Positions 34,961 through 45,919 of a stretch of DNA of 64,000 bases are shown one piece after another. Positions within the stretch are counted from its first letter, which is position 1; every line of letters starts with the position of its first letter. The stretch spans positions 4,402,001 through 4,466,000 of the forward strand of contig OZ241354.1 of NCBI GenBank assembly GCA_965199945.1, in the 5' to 3' direction. The position numbers were made by a program, and so were the translations under genes. The DNA is from VXYL01 sp965199945. Lineage in GTDB: Bacteria > Pseudomonadota > Gammaproteobacteria > Pseudomonadales > Azotimanducaceae. The notes below the pieces were generated by a model. It saw only the letters and a program-made list of their open reading frames with translations. It made no database searches and was not told the DNA's origin.

Positions 34961-36335
34961 TTCGTCGATGCGCTCGGACGATGGCCGAGAGGTGTCGCTG
35001 TTCCGAGCGCGAGAAGCCGGGCAGGTCCATGTTTTCCAGCAGATAGCCGCCATGCTTGTGGTGCTGGCTGTGGGCGATGGCCATGCCGACTTCGTGCAGC
35101 ATGGCGCCCCACCGCAGCAGCCGCTCGGCGGCGCTGCGCGGCAGCGCGCTCAGGCCGGCGGCATCCGCTTCTGCGCCCGAGCCTAGGCCCCGCAACGCCG
35201 GCCACGGCGCCGCGTCGAACATCCGGCAGGCGGTGTCGGCGACGCGCCGGGCATGGGCCGCGTCCACGTGGTAGCGCCGCATCAGGTCCTCGACGGTGGT
35301 TTCGCGGATGTCCTGGGCATGGACGCGCCCGAGCAGATCGTGCAGCAGACCTTCGCGCAGGGCGCCGTCCGAAACCGTCATCTCGTCCACGCCCAGCGCG
35401 TCGAAGAGCGCCGAGACGATGGCGACGCCGCCGGCGAAGACCGGCGTGCGCTGCTCGTCCACCGCCGTCAGGCCGATGCGCTCCGCGCAGCCGGCTTCGA
35501 GCAGGTGTTCGCGCAGCGCATCGAGGCCGCTGCGGGCGATGCGGTGCTCGCCGGCGAGTTCGGCGATGGCGTCATGCACGGCCAAGAGCGTGCCGGATGC
35601 GCCGACCGCGGTGCCCCAGCCATGCGCGCGATAGATCTGCTCCACGGCCTCGAGTTCCTGCCGCGCCGCGTTCTCCGCCGCCTCGAAGCCGGCGGCGGTG
35701 ATGCGCCCGTCTGCAAAGCAGCGCGCGGACATGGAGACGCAGCCCATGTGCAGGCTCTCCATGATGCGCGGCTGGAAGTGTTCGCCGAGGATGATCTCGG
35801 TGCTGCCGCCGCCGACGTCCACGACGAGCCGCGACTCCTTGTCGTGCATCGGCGCCAGCGAGTGGGACACGCCGAGGTAGATCAGCCGCGCTTCCTCGCG
35901 TCCGCTGACGATCTCGACGCGGTGTCCGAGCGCCTGTTCCGCCGCGGCGACGAAACTCGCGCTGTTGCGCGCCTTGCGCAGCGTGTTGGTGCCGACCACG
36001 CGCACGTTGCGCCGGGGCAGATGCCGAATGCGCTGCCCGAAACGGCGCAAGCAGGCCAGGGCCCGCTCGGCGACGGCCGTTGAGAGCTCGCCGTTCTCCG
36101 TCAAGCCCGCTGCAAGCCGCACCATTTCCCGGTGCCGATCCACCACCTGCAGCCGCCCGCCGTCGTCGAGCTGGGCGACGGTGCCGTGCTTCCCCGTCGG
36201 CGCTCCGGCCGGCCGATAGTTGGCGACGAGCAAATGAAAACTGTTGGAGCCCAGATCCAGCGCCGCATAGGGTTCGCCGGCGTCGGCGCCTGTTGGCCGT
36301 GTCCCGACATGCAGCGATTGGGAGTCTGCGGCCAC
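34698..36335 (-). CDS. ppx: Exopolyphosphatase
   Basis: Ppx removes terminal phosphates from polyphosphate and may also act on pppGpp. The 545-residue protein has the ASKHA ATPase fold (ALDLGSNSFHLLV at 24-36, VVDVGGGSTEIILGE near 162, VGASGTLLAVHD near 260) and the C-terminal HD-type domain (LHEVGMAIAHSQHHKHGGYL). It begins with GTG 9 bp after the rppH stop, forming an rppH-ppx operon. Its 3' 250 bp lie in the duplicated segment. It converges on ppk1, an arrangement common in proteobacteria, apart from the inserted helicase. Confidence 0.94.
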   Translation of the reverse strand: MAADSQSLHVGTRPTGADAGEPYAALDLGSNSFHLLVANYRPAGAPTGKHGTVAQLDDGGRLQVVDRHREMVRLAAGLTENGELSTAVAERALACLRRFGQRIRHLPRRNVRVVGTNTLRKARNSASFVAAAEQALGHRVEIVSGREEARLIYLGVSHSLAPMHDKESRLVVDVGGGSTEIILGEHFQPRIMESLHMGCVSMSARCFADGRITAAGFEAAENAARQELEAVEQIYRAHGWGTAVGASGTLLAVHDAIAELAGEHRIARSGLDALREHLLEAGCAERIGLTAVDEQRTPVFAGGVAIVSALFDALGVDEMTVSDGALREGLLHDLLGRVHAQDIRETTVEDLMRRYHVDAAHARRVADTACRMFDAAPWPALRGLGSGAEADAAGLSALPRSAAERLLRWGAMLHEVGMAIAHSQHHKHGGYLLENMDLPGFSRSEQRHLSAIVRAHRRKFPTDDARQSPRLLAVCALLRIAVVLHRARTAAPLPRFSVRIDASRREIKLVFPGNWLRDHPLTGLDLEQEADYLAAVPLRLTVEGR

Positions 36336-36344
36336 GCGGCGATT

Positions 36345-36899
36345 CTAGCAACGACGCGGCGCCGCCCGGCGGCCTCGGGGCGATGCGCTGCGGCGCCGCT
36401 TGCGGCCACCGCGGCGCTTCTTCGGTTCCCGCACCTGCATTGCCGGCGCGAGTTCGGCAAGGGCTTGGCGATACACTTCGCGCTTGAACGCCACGATCTG
36501 TCCCAGCGGATACCAGAAGCTCACCCAGCGCCAATGGTCGAACTCCGGCTCCGCCGAGGCGGAGAGGCAGAACGCGTCGTCTTCCGCCAGCAGCCGCAGC
36601 AGGAACCACCTTTGCTTCTGGCCGCGAAAGCGGTCGCCCTCGGCGCGGCGCAGGTGCTTGGGCAGGCGGTAGCGCAGCCATCCCTTGGTGCGCCCGCGTA
36701 TTTCCACGGCGTCCGGGGGAAGGCCGGTCTCTTCGCGCAGCTCGCGGTACAGCGCGTCCTCCTGGCTCTCGCCGGCGTGAACGCCCCCTTGCGGAAACTG
36801 CCAAGCGTCGAAGCCGCCCACGCGGCGCGCCCAGAACACCTGGCCGCGGGCGTTGTGGATGACGATGCCGACGTTCGGGCGGTAGCCGTGACGGTCCAC
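36345..36899 (-). CDS. rppH: RNA pyrophosphohydrolase (Nudix)
   Basis: RppH removes pyrophosphate from the 5' end of triphosphorylated RNA and so starts mRNA decay. GYRPNVGIVIHN at the N-terminus, FDAWQFPQGGVHAGE and the Nudix box (GGVHAGES, ending REETGLPP) are diagnostic, as is VSFWYPLGQIVAFKREVYR. I choose GTG 36899, which aligns with the family start MIDxDGYRPN; GTG 36920 and ATG 36974 are alternatives. The C-terminal tail after residue 155 is very rich in Arg and Lys (KKRRGGRKRRR), which could bind RNA. It is divergent from the DUF255 gene. Confidence 0.92.
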   Translation of the reverse strand: MDRHGYRPNVGIVIHNARGQVFWARRVGGFDAWQFPQGGVHAGESQEDALYRELREETGLPPDAVEIRGRTKGWLRYRLPKHLRRAEGDRFRGQKQRWFLLRLLAEDDAFCLSASAEPEFDHWRWVSFWYPLGQIVAFKREVYRQALAELAPAMQVREPKKRRGGRKRRRSASPRGRRAAPRRC

Positions 36900-36972
36900 G
36901 TTGTCGGATCGCTCCGTCACTGCCCTATCATGCCGCTGGCGCTTCGACTTAGACGACGCAAGAGAGTGTGCC

Positions 36973-39054
<2,082 letters not shown>

Positions 39055-39117
39055 ACGGTTGGCCGCCGCATCGCTTAGCGCATCGCGCTTGAGCGCCAAG
39101 GCGCCGAGTGGCTGACG

Positions 39118-40035
39118 ATGGCGCGCTATCTGCTGCGGCGGCTGGCGTTCGCGCTGATTGCCTTGTGGGCCGTGTCGAGCGCGACGTTTCTGCTCGTGCG
39201 CCTCGCCCCCGGCGGCCCGTTCGACGGCGAGCGGCGCCTGCCGCCGGCCGTTGAGGCGAACCTGCGCGCCGCCTACCATCTGGACGAGCCGCTGGCCGCG
39301 CAGTACGCGCGCTACATGGGCATGTTGGCCCGCGGCGATCTGGGGCCGTCGTTCCGGCAGAAGGACTTCTCGGTCAACGAGTTGATGGCCCAAGGGCTGC
39401 CGGTCAGTTTGACGGTGGGCGGCTTGGCGCTGGCGCTGGCGCTCTCGGCCGGCGTCGCGCTCGGCGCGTTCGCGGCGCTGCGCCCGGACGCGCCCCGGGA
39501 CCGAACGCTGACCGTCTTCGCCACGCTGGCATTGGCGTTGCCGCCCATCGTCGTCGCGCCGGCGCTGGTGCTGGCCTTCGCGGTGTTCCTCGGCTGGTTT
39601 CCCGCCGGCGGCATCGGCACTGCCTGGCACTACGTGCTGCCGGTCGTGGCCTTGGCACTGCCTTTCGCCGCGGCCTTCGCCCGCTTGGCGCGAGGCAGCG
39701 TGGCCGAATCCCTGGCCAAGCCGCATGTGCTCACGGCGCGCGCCAAAGGCCTGCCGAAGATGCGCGTTCTGTTTCGGCATGTGTTGCCGAGCGCACTCCT
39801 TCCCGTGGTGTCCTTCGCCGGGCCGGCCGCTGCCGCCATGCTCGCTGGTTCGGTGGTGGTGGAGCAGGTGTTCTCGCTGCCGGGGATCGGGCGCTACTTC
39901 GCCCAGGGTGCGTTGAACCGCGACTACACGCTGGTGACTGGCGGGGTGGTCGTTTACGCCGCGCTGGTGCTGCTCTTCAACCTCCTTGCGGATCTGCTGT
40001 ACGCCCGGCTGGATCCGCGCATCCGCCATGCGTGA
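39118..40035 (+). CDS. oppB: ABC transporter permease, OppB/DppB type
   Basis: A 305-residue inner-membrane permease for peptide- or nickel-type ABC importers. Six membrane segments are visible, beginning LAFALIALWAVSSATFLLVR. The EAA loop is represented by ARAKGLPKMRVLFRHVLPSA, where it meets the ATPase. VEQVFSLPGIGRYFAQG is typical. It overlaps oppC by 8 bp. No binding protein and no ATPase gene lies nearby, so the two permeases depend on partners encoded elsewhere, or their locus was split. Substrate unknown. Confidence 0.9.
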   Translation: MARYLLRRLAFALIALWAVSSATFLLVRLAPGGPFDGERRLPPAVEANLRAAYHLDEPLAAQYARYMGMLARGDLGPSFRQKDFSVNELMAQGLPVSLTVGGLALALALSAGVALGAFAALRPDAPRDRTLTVFATLALALPPIVVAPALVLAFAVFLGWFPAGGIGTAWHYVLPVVALALPFAAAFARLARGSVAESLAKPHVLTARAKGLPKMRVLFRHVLPSALLPVVSFAGPAAAAMLAGSVVVEQVFSLPGIGRYFAQGALNRDYTLVTGGVVVYAALVLLFNLLADLLYARLDPRIRHA

Positions 40036-40891
40036 GGCGCTGTTCGGCAGTGTGCTGGCGCGGCTCTGCTGCGCCGTGCTGGCCGTCGTCGTCCTGGGGG
40101 CGCTTGCCGGCCCCGCGCTCTCGCCCTGGGCGTTCGACGCCGTGGACTGGGACGCCATCGACGCGCCGCCGAGCGCCCGGCATTGGTTCGGCACCGACGG
40201 CGTAGGCCGCGATCTGCTGACGCGCACGTTGTCCGGGGCGCGGGTGTCGATGGCCATTGCCCTCCTGGCCACCAGCGTGAGCTGCTTGATCGGCATTCCC
40301 TGGGGCGCCCTCGCTGGCTACCTCGGCGGCCATGTCGATCAGGCCATGATGCGCTTCGTGGACGGCCTCTACGCGCTGCCGTTCATCCTGCTCGTGATTC
40401 TCCTGGGCGCGCTCTTCGGACGCAGCATCCATCTGCTGTTCATCGCCTTGGGCGCGGTCTCCTGGCTGGACCTCGCGCGCATTGTGCGCGGGCAGACGCT
40501 GGCGGCGAAGAACGAAGCCTACGTCGAAGCCGCGCGGGCCATGGGCGCGACCATGCCGCGCATCGTCTTCCGCCACATCGCGCCGAACGTCGTCGGGCCG
40601 GCCATCGTCTACGCGACGCTCACCCTCCCGGGGGTCGTCATCGCCGAGAGCTTCATCAGTTTCCTCGGCCTCGGCGTGCAGGAGCCGCGCACGAGCTGGG
40701 GCGTGTTGATCGCCGATGGTGCGCGGGAGATGCGCACGTCGCCTTGGCAACTGGCGTTTCCCGCAGCCTTCCTGGCGGCGACGCTGTTTTCCTTCAACGT
40801 CCTCGGCGACCGCCTGCGCGCGGCGTTCGATGTGCGCTCGGCGCCTGGGCCGAGCCGGCGCGTTGTGGCCCTCGGCGCTCTACGCGGCTGA
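40028..40891 (+). CDS. oppC: ABC transporter permease, OppC/DppC type
   Basis: A 287-residue permease that pairs with OppB. The N-terminal segment HWFGTDGVGRDLLTRTLSGAR is the OppC signature. The EAA loop is EAARAMGATMPRIVFRHIAP, and ESFISFLGLGVQEPRTSWG follows. Six membrane segments are predicted. The ATG at 40028 lies inside the end of oppB. The 3' end overlaps the convergent msrA by 12 bp (40880-40891). Confidence 0.92.
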   Translation: MREALFGSVLARLCCAVLAVVVLGALAGPALSPWAFDAVDWDAIDAPPSARHWFGTDGVGRDLLTRTLSGARVSMAIALLATSVSCLIGIPWGALAGYLGGHVDQAMMRFVDGLYALPFILLVILLGALFGRSIHLLFIALGAVSWLDLARIVRGQTLAAKNEAYVEAARAMGATMPRIVFRHIAPNVVGPAIVYATLTLPGVVIAESFISFLGLGVQEPRTSWGVLIADGAREMRTSPWQLAFPAAFLAATLFSFNVLGDRLRAAFDVRSAPGPSRRVVALGALRG

Positions 40892-41539
40892 ATACGCGAC
40901 GAGGGGGGCGATGTCGCAACTCACGCCCGTGCCGCCGAGCCCGCAGTAGCCGTTGGGGACTTTGGCGAGGTACTGCTGGTGATAGTGTTCGGCGTAGTAG
41001 AAGTCGGGCGCGGCGACGATTTCGGTGGTGACGGGGGCGTAGCCAGCGGCGGCGAGCGCTTTCTCGTAGGCGGCCTTGGAGGCCAGCGCGGCCTCGCGCT
41101 GTTCGTCGCCGAAGACGTAGAGCCCCGAGCGGTACTGGGTGCCGAGGTCGTTGCCCTGGCGCATGCCCTGCGTCGGGTCGTGGGCCTCCCAGAAGACCTT
41201 CAGCAGTTCGGCGTAGCTGACGCGGCTGGGGTCGAAGACGGCGAGCACCACTTCGTTGTGGCCGGTGAGGCCGGAGCACACCTCCTCGTAGGAGGGGTTG
41301 GGCGTGAGCCCGCCAGCGTAGCCGACGGCCGTGACGATCACGCCGGGCGTCTCCCAGAACTTGCGCTCGGCGCCCCAGAAGCAGCCCATGCCGCCCAGAA
41401 AGCGCTCGCTGCCGGCAGGAAACGGCGGTTGCAGCGGCTGGCCGTTCACGAAGTGCGCCGCCGGCACCTGCACTGCCGCCTGCCGCCCGGCCAGCGCTTC
41501 GTTCTCGTTCGGGAGTCTGAGTTTGTGCTGGAGCCCCAT
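40880..41539 (-). CDS. msrA: Peptide methionine (S)-S-oxide reductase
   Basis: MsrA reduces methionine-S-sulfoxide in proteins using thioredoxin. The catalytic Cys is in GGMGCFWGAERKFW. GVIVTAVGYAGG, YRSGLYVFGDEQ, AEHYHQQYL and NGYCGLGGTGVSC (resolving Cys residues) are all present. With ATG 41539 the protein has 219 residues and starts with the 45-residue lead (LRLPNENEALAGR) found in MsrA of the E. coli type. It is convergent with oppC and divergent from the reductase cassette. Confidence 0.94.
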   Translation of the reverse strand: MGLQHKLRLPNENEALAGRQAAVQVPAAHFVNGQPLQPPFPAGSERFLGGMGCFWGAERKFWETPGVIVTAVGYAGGLTPNPSYEEVCSGLTGHNEVVLAVFDPSRVSYAELLKVFWEAHDPTQGMRQGNDLGTQYRSGLYVFGDEQREAALASKAAYEKALAAAGYAPVTTEIVAAPDFYYAEHYHQQYLAKVPNGYCGLGGTGVSCDIAPLVAYSAA

Positions 41540-41708
41540 GCTTTGCCTCGTCGTTGCGCTTGGCTGGCTGATGGCCAAAGCATAGCACCGCGGCGTTGGA
41601 GGCCGAATTGGGACGCACGGGCCACCGCCAACGAACTCCACGCTGCCGTTGCGTCTTGGCCGGCACTCTGCCTATGCTTGGCGGCTTGGCTTAACGAGAG
41701 GGGGGAGC

Positions 41709-42782
41709 ATGGCGCCGATTCCGAAGGGAGGCACGGTTGCGGTCACGGGCAGCGCGGGCTTCATTGGCGGCTGGGTGGTGCGCCGCCTGCTGGACAAGGG
41801 CTATCGCGTGCGCGCCTGCGTGCGCAACGTGGACGACGACGAACGCACCGGCTTCCTGAAGGCCATGCCCGGCTACGCCTCGGGGCGGCTGACGCTGCAC
41901 GGCGCGGATCTGGACAACGCCGGCAGCTTCGACGACATCTTCGCCGGCTGCCACGGCGTGGCGCACGTCGCCCACGTGAGTTCCTACACCGACCACGAGT
42001 ACGTGCAGATGGTGTGCGACCACTTGATCGCCGCCGTGAACAAGTCCAACTCGGTGACGCGGGTGGTGGTGACGTCGAGCATCGCCGCGGTGATGTCCGA
42101 GATGGACATGCAGGAATACGTGCGCCGCCCGGTGTTCTTCGAGGACCGCTACCCGGACGAACAGAATCCGCGCCGCACGCCTGACCGGCAGGGCTATTCG
42201 ATGGGCAAGGTGATCGCCCAGCGGGCCTTCGCCGATGCCGCCGAAGCCAGCGGCGAGTGGGATGCCATCACCTGCTGCCCGGCGGACAACGTGGGGCCGA
42301 TTCTCTCGCCGCACCAGAAGAACATGGGCCCGTGGCAGCACAACATCGAGACGATGCTGCTCGGCGAATACCACCAGAACGGCGTCTATCGCCCGTGGAT
42401 GACGGTGGACGTGCGCGACGACGCGGACTGCCACATCGGCCTGCTGGAGAGCGTCCACGTGAAGAACGGCGAGCGCTACATCGCCTGGTCCACGGATGCC
42501 CGCAACGTCGAGGACATCTGCGCCGACATCGACCGCCTGCTGCCGGAACTCGGCCACGACACCCCGCCGGTGACCGACAACTTCCCGCAGCACATCAAGG
42601 ACCGAGAGGCGAAGTACCGCGCCATCTGGGCTGGCGTCGAACTGCGCAACGACCGCGTCCGCGCCGTCACCGGCGTCGCCTTCCGCCCCTTGGACGAATC
42701 CATCCGCGATTGCGTGGAATCGCTCTTGAGCGTCGCCAAGGTGAAGCCGAAGCTGCGCGCGGGCCATTCGCTGCCGGCCTAG
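41709..42782 (+). CDS. NAD(P)-dependent epimerase/reductase, extended SDR family
   Basis: A 357-residue extended short-chain dehydrogenase, closest in style to dihydroflavonol-4-reductase and cinnamoyl-CoA reductase enzymes. The dinucleotide motif is TGSAGFIGGW (residues 14-23), VVTSSIAAV precedes the active site, and the catalytic Tyr and Lys are in GYSMGK. A strong GGGGGAG ribosome site precedes the ATG. It is followed at 73 bp by an HpcH-type aldolase and then an enoyl-CoA hydratase, which suggests a short pathway for an oxidised or aromatic acid. Substrate unknown. Confidence 0.87.
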   Translation: MAPIPKGGTVAVTGSAGFIGGWVVRRLLDKGYRVRACVRNVDDDERTGFLKAMPGYASGRLTLHGADLDNAGSFDDIFAGCHGVAHVAHVSSYTDHEYVQMVCDHLIAAVNKSNSVTRVVVTSSIAAVMSEMDMQEYVRRPVFFEDRYPDEQNPRRTPDRQGYSMGKVIAQRAFADAAEASGEWDAITCCPADNVGPILSPHQKNMGPWQHNIETMLLGEYHQNGVYRPWMTVDVRDDADCHIGLLESVHVKNGERYIAWSTDARNVEDICADIDRLLPELGHDTPPVTDNFPQHIKDREAKYRAIWAGVELRNDRVRAVTGVAFRPLDESIRDCVESLLSVAKVKPKLRAGHSLPA

Positions 42783-42855
42783 GCGCCGGTCGGCACTCTT
42801 GCAGTCCGCTGCCAGCCAAGCGCGGACAGTCACATCCACTCGCACGCGAGGACAC

Positions 42856-43644
42856 ATGAGAGAGAACAGCACTTTGGCGACATGGCGGGCCGGCGGCAAC
42901 ACCGTCGGCGGCTGGCTGAGCATCGGCAACGCCTACACGGCGGAGACGATGTCCAGCCTCGGCTTCGACTACCTGTGCGTGGACCTGCAGCACGGCATGT
43001 TGAGCTACGACGACCTCACCTACATGCTGCCGGCCATCTCCACCCGCGACGCCACGCCCTTCGTGCGCGTGCCGTGGAACGAACCCTACGAGATCATGAA
43101 GGCGCTGGACGCCGGCGCCTACGGCGTGATCGTGCCGATGGTGAACAATCGCGAAGAGGCCGCCAAGGCCGTCGCCGCCTGCCGCTATCCGCCGGACGGC
43201 ATGCGTTCCTTCGGGCCGATTCGCGCCGCGATGTACGGCGGGCGCGGCTACACCGCCGAAGCCAACGGCCAGATCGCCTGCATCGCCATGGTGGAAACCG
43301 CCGAGGGCATCGAGAACCTGGACGCCATCGCCTCCACCCCCGGCTTGGACGCCATCTACATCGGCCCCGCCGACCTCGCTTTCGCGCTTGGCCTGACGCC
43401 GGGCCAGGACGACGACCCCAAGCACATCGAAACCGTCGCCAGCATCTTGAAGGCCTGCCGCGACCACGGCATCGCCGCGGGCATCCACACCGGCAGCCTG
43501 GAGCGAACCCAGCAGTACTTGGAGCAGGGCTTCAACCTCGTCACCCTCGGCGCCGACAGCGGATTCATGGCGCGCGCCGCGGCAACCGACCTCGCCGCCG
43601 CCAAGAAGACCGCGCAAGCGCAGCGCGAGAACACGGGGTACTGA
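42856..43644 (+). CDS. HpcH/HpaI family aldolase
   Basis: A 262-residue class II (metal-dependent) aldolase cleaving 4-hydroxy-2-oxoacids, typically to pyruvate and an aldehyde. FDYLCVDLQHGMLSY holds the catalytic His; MVETAEGIENLDAI supplies the metal Glu, and IYIGPADLAFALGL the metal Asp region; KALDAGAYGVIVPMVNN is also typical. The ATG at 42856 follows GAGG. The enoyl-CoA hydratase gene begins only 2 bp after the stop, so the two are cotranscribed. Confidence 0.9.
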   Translation: MRENSTLATWRAGGNTVGGWLSIGNAYTAETMSSLGFDYLCVDLQHGMLSYDDLTYMLPAISTRDATPFVRVPWNEPYEIMKALDAGAYGVIVPMVNNREEAAKAVAACRYPPDGMRSFGPIRAAMYGGRGYTAEANGQIACIAMVETAEGIENLDAIASTPGLDAIYIGPADLAFALGLTPGQDDDPKHIETVASILKACRDHGIAAGIHTGSLERTQQYLEQGFNLVTLGADSGFMARAAATDLAAAKKTAQAQRENTGY

Positions 43645-43646
43645 AC

Positions 43647-44444
43647 GTGGCTTTCGAGACCATCCTGCTGGACAAGCGCAACGACGTCGCCCGCATCACG
43701 CTGAACCGTCCGCAGCGCCTGAACGCCTGGACGGCGCAGATGCACGCGGAGCTGGACGCCGCCATCACCGAATGCAACGACGATGCCGACGTCGGCGCGA
43801 TGGTGGTGACGGGCGCTGGCCGGGGCTTCTGCGCCGGCGCCGACATCCGCGACAACTTCAAGGCGCGCATGGGCGGCGAACCGAGCACGGCCGCTGCGCA
43901 AACGCCGATGCCCGGCAACTGGATCGACCTCGTGCGTTCCTCCAAGCCCTTGATCGCCGCCGTCAACGGCGCAAGCGTGGGCGTGGGCGCGACGATGATC
44001 CTGCCGATGGACGTGATCGTCGCATCCGAAGATGCCAAGTTCGGCATGGCGTTCGTGAAGATGGGCGTCACGCCGGAACTCGCCAGCTCGCACTTCCTCG
44101 TGCAGCGCATGGGCTTCGGCAAGGCTAGCGAAATGTGCCTCAGCGCGCGGCTCTATTCCGGCCGCGAAGCGTTCGAGATGGGCTTGGCGGACCGCCTCGT
44201 GCCCGCCGACAAGCTACTCGACGAAGCCACCACGCTGGCCCAGGAAATGGCCGCCAACCCCTCGCGCCATCTGCGCTGGGTGAAGGAACTGCTCACCGCC
44301 AACGGCTCGGAAACGGACATCGCCAAGGTGCAGCAGCGCGAAGGCGAAGTTCTGGCGCAAGCCTACGCCTCCCCCGAACACAAGGAAGCCGTAGACGCCT
44401 TCCTCGCCAAGCGCAAACCGGACTTCCAACGCGGAAACGGCTGA
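43647..44444 (+). CDS. Enoyl-CoA hydratase/isomerase family protein
   Basis: A 265-residue crotonase-fold enzyme. RITLNRPQRLNAW is the N-terminal signature, AGRGFCAGADIRD forms part of the oxyanion hole and CoA site, and KPLIAAVNGASVGVGATMIL is the second. The Glu pair of true hydratases is only partly kept: the second position falls in KMGVTPELASSHFL, as in isomerases and some other crotonases. A GTG start is used 2 bp after the aldolase. Hydration, isomerisation or C-C cleavage are all possible. Confidence 0.9.
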   Translation: MAFETILLDKRNDVARITLNRPQRLNAWTAQMHAELDAAITECNDDADVGAMVVTGAGRGFCAGADIRDNFKARMGGEPSTAAAQTPMPGNWIDLVRSSKPLIAAVNGASVGVGATMILPMDVIVASEDAKFGMAFVKMGVTPELASSHFLVQRMGFGKASEMCLSARLYSGREAFEMGLADRLVPADKLLDEATTLAQEMAANPSRHLRWVKELLTANGSETDIAKVQQREGEVLAQAYASPEHKEAVDAFLAKRKPDFQRGNG

Positions 44445-44581
44445 GCCGCTTCGTCAGGCGGTTCCCACTTGGTTTCGCCGCCCATCCGGCGCGGCATGGC
44501 GAGTCCCAAGCCTGCGCTGCCACAGTGCGACACCGCGGTGGTCAAGACAGTGGATAATCCAAGCGCCAAATCGCGCCGAAG

Positions 44582-44601
44582 TTTCCACCAAGTGGTAGAA
44601 A
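44582..44601. promoter_or_regulatory. Palindrome upstream of the Fic gene, candidate operator
   Basis: TTTCCACCAAGTGGTAGAAA has 9-bp arms around AG with one mismatch. It lies 49 bp upstream of the GTG start, in an unusually A/T-rich 80 bp stretch. It is the best candidate for an operator of the Fic gene, whose C-terminus looks like a winged helix. The 44445-44650 gap holds no gene. Confidence 0.45.
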
Positions 44602-44650
44602 TTCAATGTAAAGTCAATGGCTGATGGACATGTGACCGTGGACAGGAAGC

Positions 44651-45838
44651 GTGACAACGCAAAGGCCATACGAGCGGACGCACCCGTGGCTCACCTTCAA
44701 CCTCGACCTGCGCCGACTGAGGCCCGCGGACTGGCTTGCGCTGGGCGAAGCGGCCGCCAAGTGCGGGCAAATCGCCAACGCGCCGCTGACCCCGCAAGTC
44801 TCCGACGACATCCACCAGCTCTATCTGGCCAAGGGCGCCCTTGCCACCACCGCCATCGAGGGGAACACGCTCTCCGAGGACGAAGCGCGCGCGGCCTTGG
44901 CCGGCTCGCTGAAGCTGCCGCCCTCCCGCCAGTACCTCAAACGCGAACTCGACAACATCGTTGTCGCCTGCAACGAGCTAAGCGCCCAGCTGCAGCAAGA
45001 AGGGCGCATCCCGCTCACGGTCGCGCGCATCGAAGGGATGAACGCCCAAGTGCTGGACGGCTTGGACGTGGACGACGGCGTGACGCCCGGCCGAGTGCGC
45101 ACGGGCAACGTGTCCGTCGGCCGCTATCGCTGCCCAGAAGGGCGCGACGCCAAGTTCCTATTGCAGCGCTTGTGCATGGTGCTGAACGACCTCGCGGCGC
45201 CGGACCTCGGCGACACGGCGTTCGCCATCGTCAAGGCGATTTTCGCGCACATCTACTTCGTGTGGATTCACCCGTTCGGGGACGGCAACGGACGCACCGG
45301 CCGCCTGCTGGAGCTGGCGATCCTGCTCGAAGCCGGCCTGCCGCAACCCGTCTGCCACCTGCTGAGCAACCACTACAACCTGACGCGAGCGAGCTACTAC
45401 CGCGAACTCGACCGCGCGAGCCGCGCACGATCCGGGATCTACGGCTTCCTCTCCTATGCGCTGCGCGGATTCGTGGATGGCCTGGACGAACAGCTGGGCG
45501 TGGTCCGCGAGCATCAGTGGCAGGTGGCGTGGGTTCACTTCGTCCACGAGCAGTTCCGCACCGCGCATGGGACCACCGATCGGCGGCGACGCACGCTCGC
45601 CTTGGCCTTCTCGTCGCTGACCGACACCGTGAAGCTCGACGAACTGCCGAACCTGGGCGTCGATGTGGCACGCGCCTACGCCGGCCTCTCTCGGCGCACG
45701 TTGCTGCGCGATGTCGAAGCCCTTGTGCAGATGGACTTGCTCCACCGCCACGACAGCGGGCTGCGGGTCAACCGCGGACTCGTCCTAGCCTTCCTGCCTT
45801 GGCGGTACGAAGGGATGTCCAAGCACCGCAATGCGTGA
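44651..45838 (+). CDS. Fic family AMP-transferase, class II
   Basis: Fic enzymes move AMP from ATP onto Tyr, Thr or Ser of target proteins. The 395-residue protein has the full catalytic motif HPFGDGNGRTGR (near 210) and, upstream, the inhibitory motif TTAIEGN (near 67), which marks class II, where an N-terminal helix blocks the site. The C-terminal 90 residues (AGLSRRTLLRDVEALVQMDL) look like a winged-helix DNA-binding domain. The usual Fic_N domain is also present (KLPPSRQYLKRELDNI). GTG follows AGGAAG. It is a single gene with no Fic antitoxin partner and is probably autoregulated. Confidence 0.92.
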   Translation: MTTQRPYERTHPWLTFNLDLRRLRPADWLALGEAAAKCGQIANAPLTPQVSDDIHQLYLAKGALATTAIEGNTLSEDEARAALAGSLKLPPSRQYLKRELDNIVVACNELSAQLQQEGRIPLTVARIEGMNAQVLDGLDVDDGVTPGRVRTGNVSVGRYRCPEGRDAKFLLQRLCMVLNDLAAPDLGDTAFAIVKAIFAHIYFVWIHPFGDGNGRTGRLLELAILLEAGLPQPVCHLLSNHYNLTRASYYRELDRASRARSGIYGFLSYALRGFVDGLDEQLGVVREHQWQVAWVHFVHEQFRTAHGTTDRRRRTLALAFSSLTDTVKLDELPNLGVDVARAYAGLSRRTLLRDVEALVQMDLLHRHDSGLRVNRGLVLAFLPWRYEGMSKHRNA

Positions 45839-45919
45839 TTCAAGGCGGCACCCACCCCGCTCCGACAAGCGCGGGCCTTCACACCACGCTGGTCGGCCAG
45901 CCGGCGCTATGATGGCAGA

